64,000 bases of DNA from QWQI01 sp964608915 (GTDB lineage Bacteria > Planctomycetota > Planctomycetia > Isosphaerales > Isosphaeraceae). Positions 25,321 to 33,805 of this stretch are shown in pieces. Positions within the stretch are counted from its first letter, which is position 1. Each line of letters opens with the position of its first letter. The DNA lies in assembly GCA_964608915.1 (NCBI GenBank), contig CAZSQA010000006.1, positions 62,001 through 126,000 of the forward strand, written 5' to 3'. The notes beneath the pieces were generated by a model. The model searched no databases. It was not told the origin of the DNA and saw only the letters and a program-made list of their open reading frames with translations. Both the position numbers and the translations under genes were made by a program.

Positions 25321-26025
25321 ATGCACCGGATGCGTACCAGCTTCATTTGCTCTCTGATTGCAGTCTCTTCAGCTTTCTCCGCGGCTCAGGCCGATCTGAT
25401 CCAGCCCGTGCTGGAACGGACGTACCCTGATATCGCCGCCGACGTCAACGGCGTCGTGCAATACAACTATTCCAACGGTTCCGGCACGTTCACGATGAGG
25501 AATACGCCGTTTCTGCTGGCCACAGGCCCCGATTCGGCCCAGGAATTTACTATCCTGCCGACCTCCGATGGCGTTCGTCGCCAGTCGCTCTCCGTGGCAC
25601 TCGATTCGAACGGCAAGTTCGTCGATAACGCTTCGAACAATTACGAGCTTTACGGCACGACCACCGTGGCAGGTCAGACCTTCAGTGGTCTCTTGCTTCA
25701 GGGCAAGCCGACCAATTTCGGATATCAGGATAGCGGTGCCTTCGATATGTTCGACCTGGAAATCAACCTTACCGGTGGTGCCCTGGCCGATGCGTTCGGC
25801 GAAAACGCTTACATGCTGATTCGCCCTGAGCTGCAAAGCTCTTTCACGGGTGACTTCAACACCGCTTTCAGCGCCCAGAAGGCGACCTCCAACACCCGCG
25901 GCAGCTACACGCCGGTTCCTCCGGTTCCCGAGCCCGCGACCTGGATGATTCTCATCGGCGGCGGAGCTGGCCTGGCTATGTTCAATCGTCGTCGCCTGCG
26001 GGTTGCCGCTCGCGAACTCGACTGA
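25321..26025 (+). CDS. PEP-CTERM sorting-domain protein
   Basis: The ATG at 25321 has GAGGGAAG just upstream and starts a signal peptide (FICSLIAVSSAFSAAQA), so the longer open frame from 25027 is not used. The 234-residue protein is a beta-rich secreted domain that is poor in cysteine and has no enzymatic motif. It ends in a canonical PEP-CTERM tail: VPEPATWMILIGGGAGLAMF followed by NRRRLR. Such tails are recognised by an exosortase, which cleaves near the PEP motif during export to the surface or extracellular matrix. No exosortase gene is in the window. A stem-loop terminator follows. Confidence 0.88.
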   Translation: MHRMRTSFICSLIAVSSAFSAAQADLIQPVLERTYPDIAADVNGVVQYNYSNGSGTFTMRNTPFLLATGPDSAQEFTILPTSDGVRRQSLSVALDSNGKFVDNASNNYELYGTTTVAGQTFSGLLLQGKPTNFGYQDSGAFDMFDLEINLTGGALADAFGENAYMLIRPELQSSFTGDFNTAFSAQKATSNTRGSYTPVPPVPEPATWMILIGGGAGLAMFNRRRLRVAARELD

Positions 26026-26074
26026 CATACATTGCGAATGGCGATGCTGTTTCGCTGCTCGTTCTCCAAACATC

Positions 26075-26105
26075 GAAGGCTTTCGGACTTGCTCCGAAAG
26101 TCTTC
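26075..26105. terminator. Stem-loop between convergent genes
   Basis: A 13-bp stem with one G-T pair and a 5-base loop (GAAGGCTTTCGGA with TCCGAAAGTCTTC) lies between the end of the PEP-CTERM gene and the end of the minus-strand methyltransferase. Confidence 0.6.
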
Positions 26106-26160
26106 GTGATTTGCCTTCTCCGCGAATTCACGTTACGGAATCGCTGCCGGTCCAATTTTC

Positions 26161-26994
26161 TCAGGCCTTCACGCTTACCATGCAAACGCCGTAGGACAGT
26201 CGCCCGAAATCGATTCGGTAATCCCAGTCGGCAAGCCGGCCGAGTAGCCTGCGAATCGGATGCTCTGATTTTCCTGCTCGATAGAATGGCCAGCTCAGCC
26301 AGTCCGCAAGCGGCATCAAAAACGACCCGCCATAAGTGAATCGGACCGATTTCCAGCCCGCCGTGCCGACGATCTCTTCCAGTTCTTGTTTCGTAAAGTG
26401 CTTGTGCCACTCCACATGGCGTTCGAGAGCGTCGTAATTCGAGTCGCGCAGCCCGCGGCGGACGAACGATCGATACAACCCAGGCAATCGGTGCCGAACA
26501 TTATTGGAATCCATCCAGGCGAAAAGACCGGCATGGGGCACTGTGACGATAAGGACACCGCCCGGCTTAAGCACCCTGCGCATCTCCTGAATCGCCGAAG
26601 TCCAGTTCTTTTCCGGCAGATGTTCCAGAACTTCCAGGCAGGTGACGCAATCGAAGGTGTCGTCAGGGAAGGGCAGCCGTTCGGCGACGGCCCGTGAGAG
26701 TATCGCCTCAGGCCGGTTGCGCGCAGCGACACTCAGGGCCTTGTCGTTGAGTTCGACCCCGGCCAGACGTGCCGCCTGACGCCGGTTCCGAACGTCGCTC
26801 AACCAAGCTCCGACATTACAGCCGACATCCAGAAGACTTAGTGATTCGGCTTCGGGAACTGCCCGGTATACGTTCATGAATCTTTCACCCGAAATGCAGG
26901 AACCGGCGCGGCGAATCGATTCGCCGGCCGGTCCGAATATAGCAGAAATCAGTGCGATCGTGGTGCGGTTCGGCGCGTGTCGTTTCTGGCTCAA
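26161..26994 (-). CDS. Class I SAM-dependent methyltransferase (Methyltransf_11 type)
   Basis: A 277-residue methyltransferase: LLDVGCNVGAWL is the SAM-binding motif I, GVELNDKALSVA the acidic loop end, DDTFDCVTCLEVLEHLP the motif after strand 4, and LKPGGVLIVTVPHAG motif III. A C-terminal region (WLSWPFYRAGKSEHPIRRLLGR) is amphipathic and may touch membrane or a lipid/glycan acceptor. The substrate is not apparent. The start overlaps the stop of the upstream sigma-factor gene by 4 bp, so the two are translationally coupled, which is an unusual partnership. Confidence 0.85.
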   Translation of the reverse strand: MSQKRHAPNRTTIALISAIFGPAGESIRRAGSCISGERFMNVYRAVPEAESLSLLDVGCNVGAWLSDVRNRRQAARLAGVELNDKALSVAARNRPEAILSRAVAERLPFPDDTFDCVTCLEVLEHLPEKNWTSAIQEMRRVLKPGGVLIVTVPHAGLFAWMDSNNVRHRLPGLYRSFVRRGLRDSNYDALERHVEWHKHFTKQELEEIVGTAGWKSVRFTYGGSFLMPLADWLSWPFYRAGKSEHPIRRLLGRLADWDYRIDFGRLSYGVCMVSVKA

Positions 26995-27827
26995 TCAGCC
27001 ATCAGGATCGCCGAGAGCTTGCCGAGAGCTTCGTTTTCGATCTGGCGGACTCTTTCTCGGGTCAGGCCAAGCGATTCCCCGATCTCCTTTAGTGTTTTCG
27101 GAGGGGAGTCGTTCAGGCCGAACCGCATCCTCAGCACCGTGGCTTCGCGTTTGTCCATTTCGCCCAGACGGTTCATCACGATTCGCAGATTGTCGGCTTC
27201 GACCATCTCGACGTCGGGCGTCTTCGTACGTTCATCCATCAGCATTTCGCCGAGCGTCCAGCCATTCTCGCCCTGATCGGTCTGTGGCACGAGATTGTAG
27301 ACGCTGATGGCTTTCTTCACGATCGCCAGCTTCTTTTTGGGAATCTCGAGAACCTTGGCGATCTCTTCTGCGGTCGGAATCCGGCCGAGTGATTCCTGCA
27401 GCTCGTGAGAGGCTCTTCGCCACTTCGTCAGCAGTTCCACCATGTACGCAGGGATGCGAATCGGCTTGGCCGTGTTGACCAGGGCCCGCTTAATGGATTG
27501 CTTGATCCAGTAACTGGCGTAAGTCGAAAATCGTGTGCCGACCTTCGGATCAAACCCTTCGACGGCGCGAAGCAAGCCAATATTGCCTTCTTCGATAAGA
27601 TCCTGCAGGGCAAGGCCTTTACCCACATATCCGCGGGCAATGTTCACGACCAGCCGAAGGTTCGCTCGGATCATTCGATCCCGGGCTTCTTTGTCACCCT
27701 GACCGATGCGAACGGCGAGATCCTTTTCTTCCTGAGCGTTCAACAGGGGAGTTTCATTGATCTCCCGAAGATACGTCTCAAGGGGACTTTGCACCGTATC
27801 ACGGCGGTGACGTCGAACACGAGCCAT
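26991..27827 (-). CDS. Sigma-70 family RNA polymerase sigma factor (RpoD-like, group 2)
   Basis: A 278-residue sigma factor with regions 1.2 (SPLETYLREINETPLL), 2 (ARDRMIRANLRLVVNIA, then FSTYASYWIKQSIKRAL), 3 and 4 (ETREATVLRMRFGL-type helix and TRERVRQIENEALGKL). Region 1.1 is absent and the protein is compact, so it is a group 2 alternative housekeeping-like sigma factor rather than the primary RpoD. It should recognise -35/-10 promoters close to the primary consensus. An 18-bp perfect inverted repeat lies 50 bp upstream of its start, a possible autoregulatory site. The stop overlaps a methyltransferase gene. Confidence 0.93.
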   Translation of the reverse strand: MARVRRHRRDTVQSPLETYLREINETPLLNAQEEKDLAVRIGQGDKEARDRMIRANLRLVVNIARGYVGKGLALQDLIEEGNIGLLRAVEGFDPKVGTRFSTYASYWIKQSIKRALVNTAKPIRIPAYMVELLTKWRRASHELQESLGRIPTAEEIAKVLEIPKKKLAIVKKAISVYNLVPQTDQGENGWTLGEMLMDERTKTPDVEMVEADNLRIVMNRLGEMDKREATVLRMRFGLNDSPPKTLKEIGESLGLTRERVRQIENEALGKLSAILMAD

Positions 27828-27876
27828 GGGAACCTCGAGCGGCCAGAAGAATCACGAAATGGTTGACGACGGGTAG

Positions 27877-27894
27877 TGGTCTCCCCGGAGACCA
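27877..27894. promoter_or_regulatory. 18-bp perfect inverted repeat before the sigma-factor gene
   Basis: TGGTCTCC, CC, GGAGACCA: two 8-bp arms with a 2-base spacer, 50 bp before the sigma start codon. The short spacer favours a protein-binding operator over an RNA hairpin. Confidence 0.4.
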
Positions 27895-28224
27895 TACCTT
27901 TCCGTACCATCGCATCTTCCTGATGGCCCCCGATGCCCTGAGGCTGCGGGGAGTCGGCCGCGAAGTTGATTCCCAACCCGCTTTGTGTTAGCCAACCTGG
28001 ATGGACAGGTTCGACGACGAACGCCTGGAAAACCGGAATGGCGGAGCCTGTTCCGTAGTGGCATTCCTGTGTCCACTGCCCCCCGTACCGATCGATTCAT
28101 GGGGCAAGTTCGACACGATTACTATCGACCGAAAAAGCTGGGAACTTTGGGTGGTTTTCGGAAACCGGGCGCTTGAGCGCGAGAGCCTCCGGATGCGGAA
28201 CGGTTTGCGATCATGAAACGAAAA

Positions 28225-28253
28225 AACCCGGGCTCCGCGAGGGAGACCGGGTT
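28225..28253 (-). terminator. Rho-independent terminator of rpsA
   Basis: AACCCGG pairs with CCGGGTT across a GC-rich loop. Read on the minus strand, the stem is followed by TTTTTT. It lies 32 bp after the rpsA stop codon. Confidence 0.85.
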
Positions 28254-28284
28254 CGAAGAATCAGGTGAGCAGACTTGCGAGGAG

Positions 28285-30060
28285 TCAGTCTTCGTCGGAC
28301 TGTTCACCGCCGAGCGAGAACAGGGGGCCGCGACCGCCCAGACCGCCCTTGAGCTGGCCGGAGTCCGACTTGGAATCGCGCTGGCTCGAGGAGTCGTCCG
28401 TACGATCTTCGTCTTCCTCGCCGCCGTCTTCGCCGGACCAGCCGGCCTTCTTGCGTGAAAGACCGATCTTGCGTTCGTTTCGGTCGACACGCAGCACGCG
28501 CACTTCGATTTCGTCGCCGACCTTGACGACTTCCTCGGGGCTGTCCACCTTGTGGTCAGCCAGTTCGCTGATGTGCAGCAAGCCTTCCAGGCCGGGTTCC
28601 AGTTCGACGAAAACGCCGAAGTTGGTCAGCTTGGTCACCTTGCCCTTGACGGTGTCGCCGGGCTCGTAACGGTTGGGGATTTCGGTATCCCACGGGTCCT
28701 GACGCAGTTGCTTGAGACCGAGGGCGATACGCTTGCGGTCCTGGTCGACCTGAAGAACCTGGCAGCTGACCTTCTGGCCCTTTTCGAGGACTTCGTTGGG
28801 GTGGCCGATCTTGCGTGTCCAGGACATGTCGGAGATGTGCAGCAGACCGTCGATCCCTTCCTCGATTTCGATGAAGGCACCGTAATTGGTCAGGTTGCGC
28901 ACGACACCTTCGACCATCGAACCGATCGGATACTTGTCGCCGACGTTGTCCCAGGGGTTGGCCTGGGTCTGCTTCATGCCGAGACTGATTTCCTGCTTGT
29001 CCCGGTTGATGCCGAGGACGACGACTTCGATCTTGTCGCCAGGGCTGACCAGCTCGCTCGGATGATTGATCCGCTTGGTCCAGGACATCTCGGAGATGTG
29101 CACGAGGCCTTCGATGCCCTCTTCGAGCTTCACGAAAGCGCCATAGCTCATCACGTTCACGACTTCGCCGGTGACCTTCGTGCCGACCGGGTACTTGTCC
29201 GCGACCGTTTCCCACGGGCTGACCGACTTCTGCTTCAGGCCGAGCGCGATCTTTTCGCGTTCCTTGTCCACGTTGAGGACCATGACTTCGATCTGGTCGT
29301 CGATGCGGACCATGTCGCTCGGGTGGTTGATCCGGCCCCACGACATGTCGGTAATGTGCAGCAGGCCGTCGATTCCGCCCAGGTCGACGAACGCGCCGAA
29401 ATCGGCGATGTTCTTGACCGTACCCGTGCGAATCTGACCCGTTTCGATCTCGGAGAGAAGACGCTTCTTCTGCTCTTCCCGCGTCATCTCGATCAGCTTG
29501 CGGCGGCTGACGACGATGTTGCGGCGGCTTTCGTCGATCTTCAGGATCATGCACTTGACCGTCTGGCCGACGAAATCCTGAATGTCCGGCGGACGGCGGA
29601 TATCCACCTGGCTCGCAGGCAGGAAGACGTTCACGCCGATGTCGACCAGCAGACCACCCTTGATCTTGCGATTGACCGTGCCCTCGACGACGTCGCCTTC
29701 GTTGTATTTGGCGATGACGTTTTCCCAGGCACGCATCCGATGGGCCTTGCGGCGCGAAAGACGAACTTCGCTCGTCTCGTCTTCCATGTCCTCAAGAAGG
29801 ACTTCGACTTCATCGCCCGGCTTGGGCGGTTCCTCGTTTTCCCACTCGTCAATGTCCACGAGACCTTCGGCCTTGAAGCCGATGTCCACGGTCACGCGGT
29901 CGCCATCGATGGAGATGACGCGTCCGTTTACGATGGAACCGATCTCGAAGCTCGGGCTGCCTAACTGCAACTGGTCCATGTCCGGCGATTCTTCGCCGAT
30001 CATCGCTGCCAGTTCTTCTTCAGTGATATCGAAGTCGTTAATGAGGTTGCGATCGACCAT
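28285..30060 (-). CDS. rpsA: 30S ribosomal protein S1 with six S1 domains
   Basis: S1 binds the 5' region of mRNAs and brings them to the small ribosomal subunit. I use the ATG at 30060 (MVDRNLINDFDITEEE) rather than an earlier in-frame ATG, because the region from 30060 to 30156 holds no S1-like sequence. The 591-residue protein has six consecutive S1 repeats. Each shows the G-V-x-G/GAFV-hydrophobic pattern (for example IADFGAFVDLGGIDGLLHI and MSYGAFVKLEEGIEGLVHI). An acidic, Gly-rich tail of about 50 residues follows. The upstream region contains a promoter and a strong leader hairpin. Confidence 0.95.
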   Translation of the reverse strand: MVDRNLINDFDITEEELAAMIGEESPDMDQLQLGSPSFEIGSIVNGRVISIDGDRVTVDIGFKAEGLVDIDEWENEEPPKPGDEVEVLLEDMEDETSEVRLSRRKAHRMRAWENVIAKYNEGDVVEGTVNRKIKGGLLVDIGVNVFLPASQVDIRRPPDIQDFVGQTVKCMILKIDESRRNIVVSRRKLIEMTREEQKKRLLSEIETGQIRTGTVKNIADFGAFVDLGGIDGLLHITDMSWGRINHPSDMVRIDDQIEVMVLNVDKEREKIALGLKQKSVSPWETVADKYPVGTKVTGEVVNVMSYGAFVKLEEGIEGLVHISEMSWTKRINHPSELVSPGDKIEVVVLGINRDKQEISLGMKQTQANPWDNVGDKYPIGSMVEGVVRNLTNYGAFIEIEEGIDGLLHISDMSWTRKIGHPNEVLEKGQKVSCQVLQVDQDRKRIALGLKQLRQDPWDTEIPNRYEPGDTVKGKVTKLTNFGVFVELEPGLEGLLHISELADHKVDSPEEVVKVGDEIEVRVLRVDRNERKIGLSRKKAGWSGEDGGEEDEDRTDDSSSQRDSKSDSGQLKGGLGGRGPLFSLGGEQSDED

Positions 30061-30170
30061 TTGACCAATGCCGGCCAGGCGCCCGATGCGAATCGCAAAC
30101 CTCGACCCCGAGAAAGCGATGCACAGAACGAACGACCACCGGTTCCTGGAAAACACCTGCGGACATGGAC

Positions 30171-30204
30171 CTTGCGGCGAACGAACGCATCCGTTCGCCG
30201 CAAG
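30171..30204. promoter_or_regulatory. 13-bp perfect inverted repeat in the rpsA/yajQ divergent region
   Basis: CTTGCGGCGAACG and CGTTCGCCGCAAG flank an 8-base loop. On the minus strand it falls just after the predicted rpsA promoter, so it would form a hairpin near the 5' end of the rpsA mRNA, about 110 bases before the start codon. On the plus strand it sits about where a -35 region for yajQ would be. Confidence 0.5.
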
Positions 30205-30218
30205 TGACGAATAGGGCT

Positions 30219-30247
30219 ATAATACGTTAATATCCGGGCCATCACAA
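30219..30247 (-). promoter_or_regulatory. Sigma-70-type promoter for rpsA
   Basis: On the minus strand TTGTGA (30247-30242), a 17-bp spacer and TATTAT (30224-30219). The same bases read TATAAT on the plus strand (30218-30223), which may serve yajQ. Confidence 0.5.
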
Positions 30248-30288
30248 TCCCCGTTCCCTACGATTTTCTCGCGTCCGAGGCTCATTTC

Positions 30289-30786
30289 ATGGCCGACAAT
30301 CACTCGTTCGATATCGTCAGCGAAATCAACGACGTCGAAATGCACAACGCCGTCACCCAGGCTCAGCACGAAATCGCTGTCCGTTATGACTTCAAGGGCA
30401 CCAAGGCCAATATCGACTGGGACAAGAAAAACCACACACTCACGCTTCTCGCTGATCACAAGGGCCAGCTCGAAACCGTCATCCAGGTCCTCAAGGAAAA
30501 AATGGCCAAGCGGGGTGTCGCCGTCAACGCCGTCAAAAGAGGCAAAATCGAAGAAGCCTCGCATGACTCCGTCCGCGAGATGCTCACCATGCATCGCGGT
30601 ATCGGGGCTGACGACGCCAGAGCCATGGTCAAGACCATCAAGGGGTTAGGGTTCAAAGTGCAGGCTCAAATCATGGACGAGAAAGTGCGCGTCATGGGCA
30701 AAAAAATCGATGAACTCCAGGCCGTGATCACACATTTCAAGGCGAACAACCCGGGCTTCCCACTTCAGTTCATTAACATGCAGTGA
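30289..30786 (+). CDS. yajQ: YajQ family nucleotide-binding protein (UPF0234)
   Basis: A 165-residue protein of the YajQ family, with two ferredoxin-like domains. Hallmarks are the N-terminal MADNHSFDIVSEINDVEMHNAV, RYDFKGTKA, and the C-terminal KVQAQIMDEKVRVMGKKIDELQAVI. Homologues bind cyclic-di-GMP or RNA/tRNA and in some pathogens act with a transcription factor. Whether c-di-GMP is the ligand here is not shown. It is divergently transcribed from rpsA. Family assignment is firm; the physiological role is not. Confidence 0.94.
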   Translation: MADNHSFDIVSEINDVEMHNAVTQAQHEIAVRYDFKGTKANIDWDKKNHTLTLLADHKGQLETVIQVLKEKMAKRGVAVNAVKRGKIEEASHDSVREMLTMHRGIGADDARAMVKTIKGLGFKVQAQIMDEKVRVMGKKIDELQAVITHFKANNPGFPLQFINMQ

Positions 30787-31091
30787 ACGAAACCAAGCGC
30801 GATCGCGTCCTCATTTCCGGTCTTTCGGATGGCCTGTGCGAAACATGTCAGGGCAGGCGACCGCCGATTCCTTGATCCGATACGAATGGCGATCGATGCC
30901 AGCTTGCCTGTGCATCTTGTGCAACCGGCACGATCGGATCGCGAATGCGATGTCCAAGTGGACCTTGCTGTGTCCAGGTCCACCGTGTGACCGATCGGTA
31001 AGGATGAAGGAATCGTGCTAACCGGCAAGTCCCGATATCGGGACTTGCCGGTCGCCACGATCGATCGACCGAAACCCAAAGGAGTGGGACA
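30787..31091. other. Intergenic region with a 32-bp perfect palindrome
   Basis: I see no gene. The notable element is the palindrome at 31021-31052, described separately. An AAAGGAGTGGG ribosome site for the next gene lies at about 31078-31088. Confidence 0.5.
31021..31052. promoter_or_regulatory. 32-bp perfect palindrome upstream of the RdgC-like gene
   Basis: ACCGGCAAGTCCCGAT followed directly by its reverse complement. It could be a terminator stem for yajQ (no T tract follows, and yajQ ends 235 bp before it) or an operator or cruciform 40 bp before the next start codon. Confidence 0.5.
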
Positions 31092-32252
31092 ATGCCGTTT
31101 TTTCATGGACGAACCGGTTTCGTGCGTTTCGCCGTCGAAATCCGTAACCCGGAACCGTTCGGTGAAGAGACCATCGAGAAGCTGACGAAAAACGCGATCG
31201 GCAAATATGGCACCGCGGACACGCTGGACGGCGTGAGCGTAGGGTTCAATGGCGGTCGTCACCTGCTCGACAGCGAAATTTCGCTCGAAAATAACGTTTT
31301 CGACGACACGCTTCACATCGGCATGCGTTTCGACGTCGACAAAATCCCGGCTCCGATCCTTAAAGCTTACACCGAGATCGAAATCAAAGCCCTGGCCGCA
31401 GGCAATCCTTCGGGCCGTCCGACCAAAGAACAGAAGGAACAGGCCAAGGAATCGGCTCTGGCACGAGCTCAGGCCGAAGCTGCGGACGGCCGCTACCGCC
31501 GTCTGGCGTTCCATCAGCTGCTCTGGGACACTTCGAGCCAAACCCTTTATTGCACAGCGAGTTCCGCATCGGTCCTCGACCGCGTCGCCCCCTTGTTTCG
31601 CGACACTTTCGGCGGCGACATTCATGTGATCACCGCCGGGCGGCTTGCCATGGGACTGGCCACGAAATTCGGACTGAATCTGCCGGAAGGTGATCCGGCC
31701 CGGTTCTCGGTTTTCGTCGAAGGGCAGGAGCAGGGCACGATCAACTGGGCGAACCCGGAAAGCCAGTTGCCGGACGTCCTCGGCAACGAATTCCTCATCT
31801 GGCTCTGGCATACACTGGCGACGACGGGCGATACGATCGCTCTGCCGGACGGTACGGATGTTACGGCCATGATGACGCGCACCCTTCAGCTCGATTGCCC
31901 GAAAGGCGAAACTGGCCGTGACCAGTTGAACGATGTCGGCCCCGCACGCATGCCGGAAGCGCTCAAGGCGCTTCAGTCCGGCAAGCTGCCGCGAAAGGTC
32001 GGGCTGATTCTCGTGCGTCATCAGCAACAGTACGAACTGACTCTTCAGGCCGAGACTTTCGCCGTCAGCTCCGCGGCTCTCCCCAAGCTGGACGAGGCCC
32101 CCGGACGTGAAGCGATCCTGGCCCGGATCGAACAGATCCGGCATATGACAGATACCATCGACCTGCTCTATGCCACGTTTCTCCAGAAACGGCTGGGCCA
32201 GGCCTGGGACGAGAATCTTGGCGAAATTCGCCAGTGGGTCAAAGTCGCCTGA
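31092..32252 (+). CDS. RdgC-like (recombination-associated) protein
   Basis: A 386-residue cytoplasmic protein with no signal peptide. By eye the layout follows RdgC, a ring-shaped double-strand DNA-binding protein that limits RecA. It has a PAPILKAYTEIEIKAL segment followed by a Lys-rich helix (PTKEQKEQAKESALARAQ), then RLAFHQLLWDTSSQTLYC, SVLDRVAPLFRDTFGG and NEFLIWLWHTL in the same order as RdgC landmarks. The C-terminal part is longer than the 303 residues of the E. coli protein. A strong AAAGGAGTGGG ribosome site precedes the ATG. The assignment rests on motif order, not a database search. Confidence 0.55.
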   Translation: MPFFHGRTGFVRFAVEIRNPEPFGEETIEKLTKNAIGKYGTADTLDGVSVGFNGGRHLLDSEISLENNVFDDTLHIGMRFDVDKIPAPILKAYTEIEIKALAAGNPSGRPTKEQKEQAKESALARAQAEAADGRYRRLAFHQLLWDTSSQTLYCTASSASVLDRVAPLFRDTFGGDIHVITAGRLAMGLATKFGLNLPEGDPARFSVFVEGQEQGTINWANPESQLPDVLGNEFLIWLWHTLATTGDTIALPDGTDVTAMMTRTLQLDCPKGETGRDQLNDVGPARMPEALKALQSGKLPRKVGLILVRHQQQYELTLQAETFAVSSAALPKLDEAPGREAILARIEQIRHMTDTIDLLYATFLQKRLGQAWDENLGEIRQWVKVA

Positions 32253-32349
32253 TCCAGGCGGCATTGGCCTGTCGGAAAGGCCTGGATGGACCACCAGGCC
32301 TTGCGGGGTTTCATGATCCGAAGCGTCCACCGGCAGGAGGCCGGCGACT

Positions 32350-33597
32350 TTGGGCAATTTTCACCAGCACCTGAAATGCTCGACCAGCTTCGGCGTCACC
32401 TACGCCATGAGCACGTGGTTGCTCATTGGCATCGATTGGCTTTATGGTTCGGTCGCTCTTCTGCTTTCGATGCTGGGTGGGATGCTGCCGGATCTCGACA
32501 GCGATTCCGGCATGGAAATCAAGCATATCAAGTCCATATCCGCAGTGCTCGGGGCACTGATTTTCTGGGTTGCGTCCGGCCGCGTTCAGCCTCCGATGGC
32601 GTTCGAGCTGCGAATCTGGATCACGCTCGGTGCGGCGGCTTTCTGCTCCAGGGGAATTCGCTGGATACTCGGTAAGGTCACCGTGCACCGGGGGATGTTC
32701 CACAGCCTTCCCACATGCGTGATCTGGGGGTCGATCATCTATCTTTATTATCCGCATTCGAATCATTACGTGCGGGTTTACATGGCAGCCGGAATCATGG
32801 TCGGTTATTTTTCGCACCTCTGCTGCGACGAATATTTCAGCATCGAGAGTCTCGCCGCCATGCGATTCAACAAAGCTTTCGGCACGGCCATGAAGTTCTG
32901 GTCAGGCAAGCTGTTCGCGACGCTTCTGTGCTATGCGATTCTGGGCTTTTTCGTGAAGCAGGTCGCGGATGTCTGGCCGCGAGCCTCGGACGGCAGCCTC
33001 GCCGGGATCGGCCGCCCTTCGGAATCGGTCGATCGCTATTCGACGAAAGTCCGCACGAAAGCGAAGATCGCCGTAGAGACGGTGCGAAAGAAAGGCATCG
33101 TCGAATTCCTGAAAGAAACCATGACCGAAATCAAAGAGTCTGCCGGCACGCGCTGGAATGACGTCCGGGAGAATGCACTGACCGAAGAAAGTCTCAGATC
33201 ACGATATACCCAATTGAAAGAAGCATCGAAGTCGCTTTCGGAGAAGAACGGTACGTACGATACGCTGAAACAGCTCGCGACGGAGGCGAAATCCACTGTC
33301 ACGGATCAAGTGCAAGTGGACAAGCAGGCCAGTACCGACCGGCCTCTTGTCGCGACGAAGTCCGATTCGAGCGACTCGGTCCCGAACGCGGCCGGCCGAA
33401 CGGCCAGGGTCGTGCAGGAAGACGATACCGACAAGAAAAAGCCGAAAATGGAGGTCTACGTGCCACGACGCCGTAACGGCGGCACGACGAATCCTTCCAG
33501 CGAAGATCCTCCGAAGGTGATCGCGCGCCAGCCGAAGGAATCGGCAGAGGTCGTAATTCCGTCCGCACGGAATCGAAATCGGGGCGTTCCGCGCTGA
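32350..33597 (+). CDS. YdjM/DUF457-type membrane-bound metal-dependent hydrolase-like protein
   Basis: The start is a TTG at 32350 with AGGAGG at 32335-32340. The 415-residue protein has a membrane domain (about 1-210) with four or five hydrophobic helices and the family's metal-site motifs: GGMLPDLDSDSG with the aspartates and VHRGMFHSLP with the histidines, plus FSHLCCDEYF. This is the pattern of YdjM-like putative phospholipid- or lipid-acting hydrolases. The C-terminal half (about 210-415) is a charged, low-complexity tail of coiled-coil helix (KIAVETVRKKGIVEFLKE) and a Pro/Ser/Lys-rich end, much longer than in ordinary YdjM. The substrate is unknown. Confidence 0.75.
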   Translation: MGNFHQHLKCSTSFGVTYAMSTWLLIGIDWLYGSVALLLSMLGGMLPDLDSDSGMEIKHIKSISAVLGALIFWVASGRVQPPMAFELRIWITLGAAAFCSRGIRWILGKVTVHRGMFHSLPTCVIWGSIIYLYYPHSNHYVRVYMAAGIMVGYFSHLCCDEYFSIESLAAMRFNKAFGTAMKFWSGKLFATLLCYAILGFFVKQVADVWPRASDGSLAGIGRPSESVDRYSTKVRTKAKIAVETVRKKGIVEFLKETMTEIKESAGTRWNDVRENALTEESLRSRYTQLKEASKSLSEKNGTYDTLKQLATEAKSTVTDQVQVDKQASTDRPLVATKSDSSDSVPNAAGRTARVVQEDDTDKKKPKMEVYVPRRRNGGTTNPSSEDPPKVIARQPKESAEVVIPSARNRNRGVPR

Positions 33598-33805
33598 GTG
33601 CGCCCGGATCTCGCGGACGAACGCGATTTACCAGTTCGGACCGATTTTGGGATCGAAATTTCGCGCGGACAAATTCGGAAATCATGGTATAAACGATACA
33701 TTCGGAGCGCGACCCGACGATATCGGTGAGTCGCGCAAACAGACGGCGCACAGCCGTCGGATCGGTATTTCAGGAACGGACCGACAGGGGAGGTTTGCGA
33801 AAGCG

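Larger units (their letters stand above)
27828..28284. other. Intergenic region between rpsA and the sigma-factor gene
   Basis: This stretch holds the rpsA terminator near its right end (28225-28253), an inverted repeat near its left end (27877-27894) and a weaker one (AACCTG at 27994, CAGGTT ending 28011). No gene is supported between them. Confidence 0.5.

Noticed and set aside
28552..29964. 470-codon plus-strand frame opposite rpsA
   Set aside because: Mirror of the S1 repeats on the other strand; repetitive because S1 domains repeat.
30765..32357. 530-codon minus-strand frame opposite the RdgC-like gene
   Set aside because: The plus-strand gene has a strong ribosome site and family-like motifs; this frame has neither.
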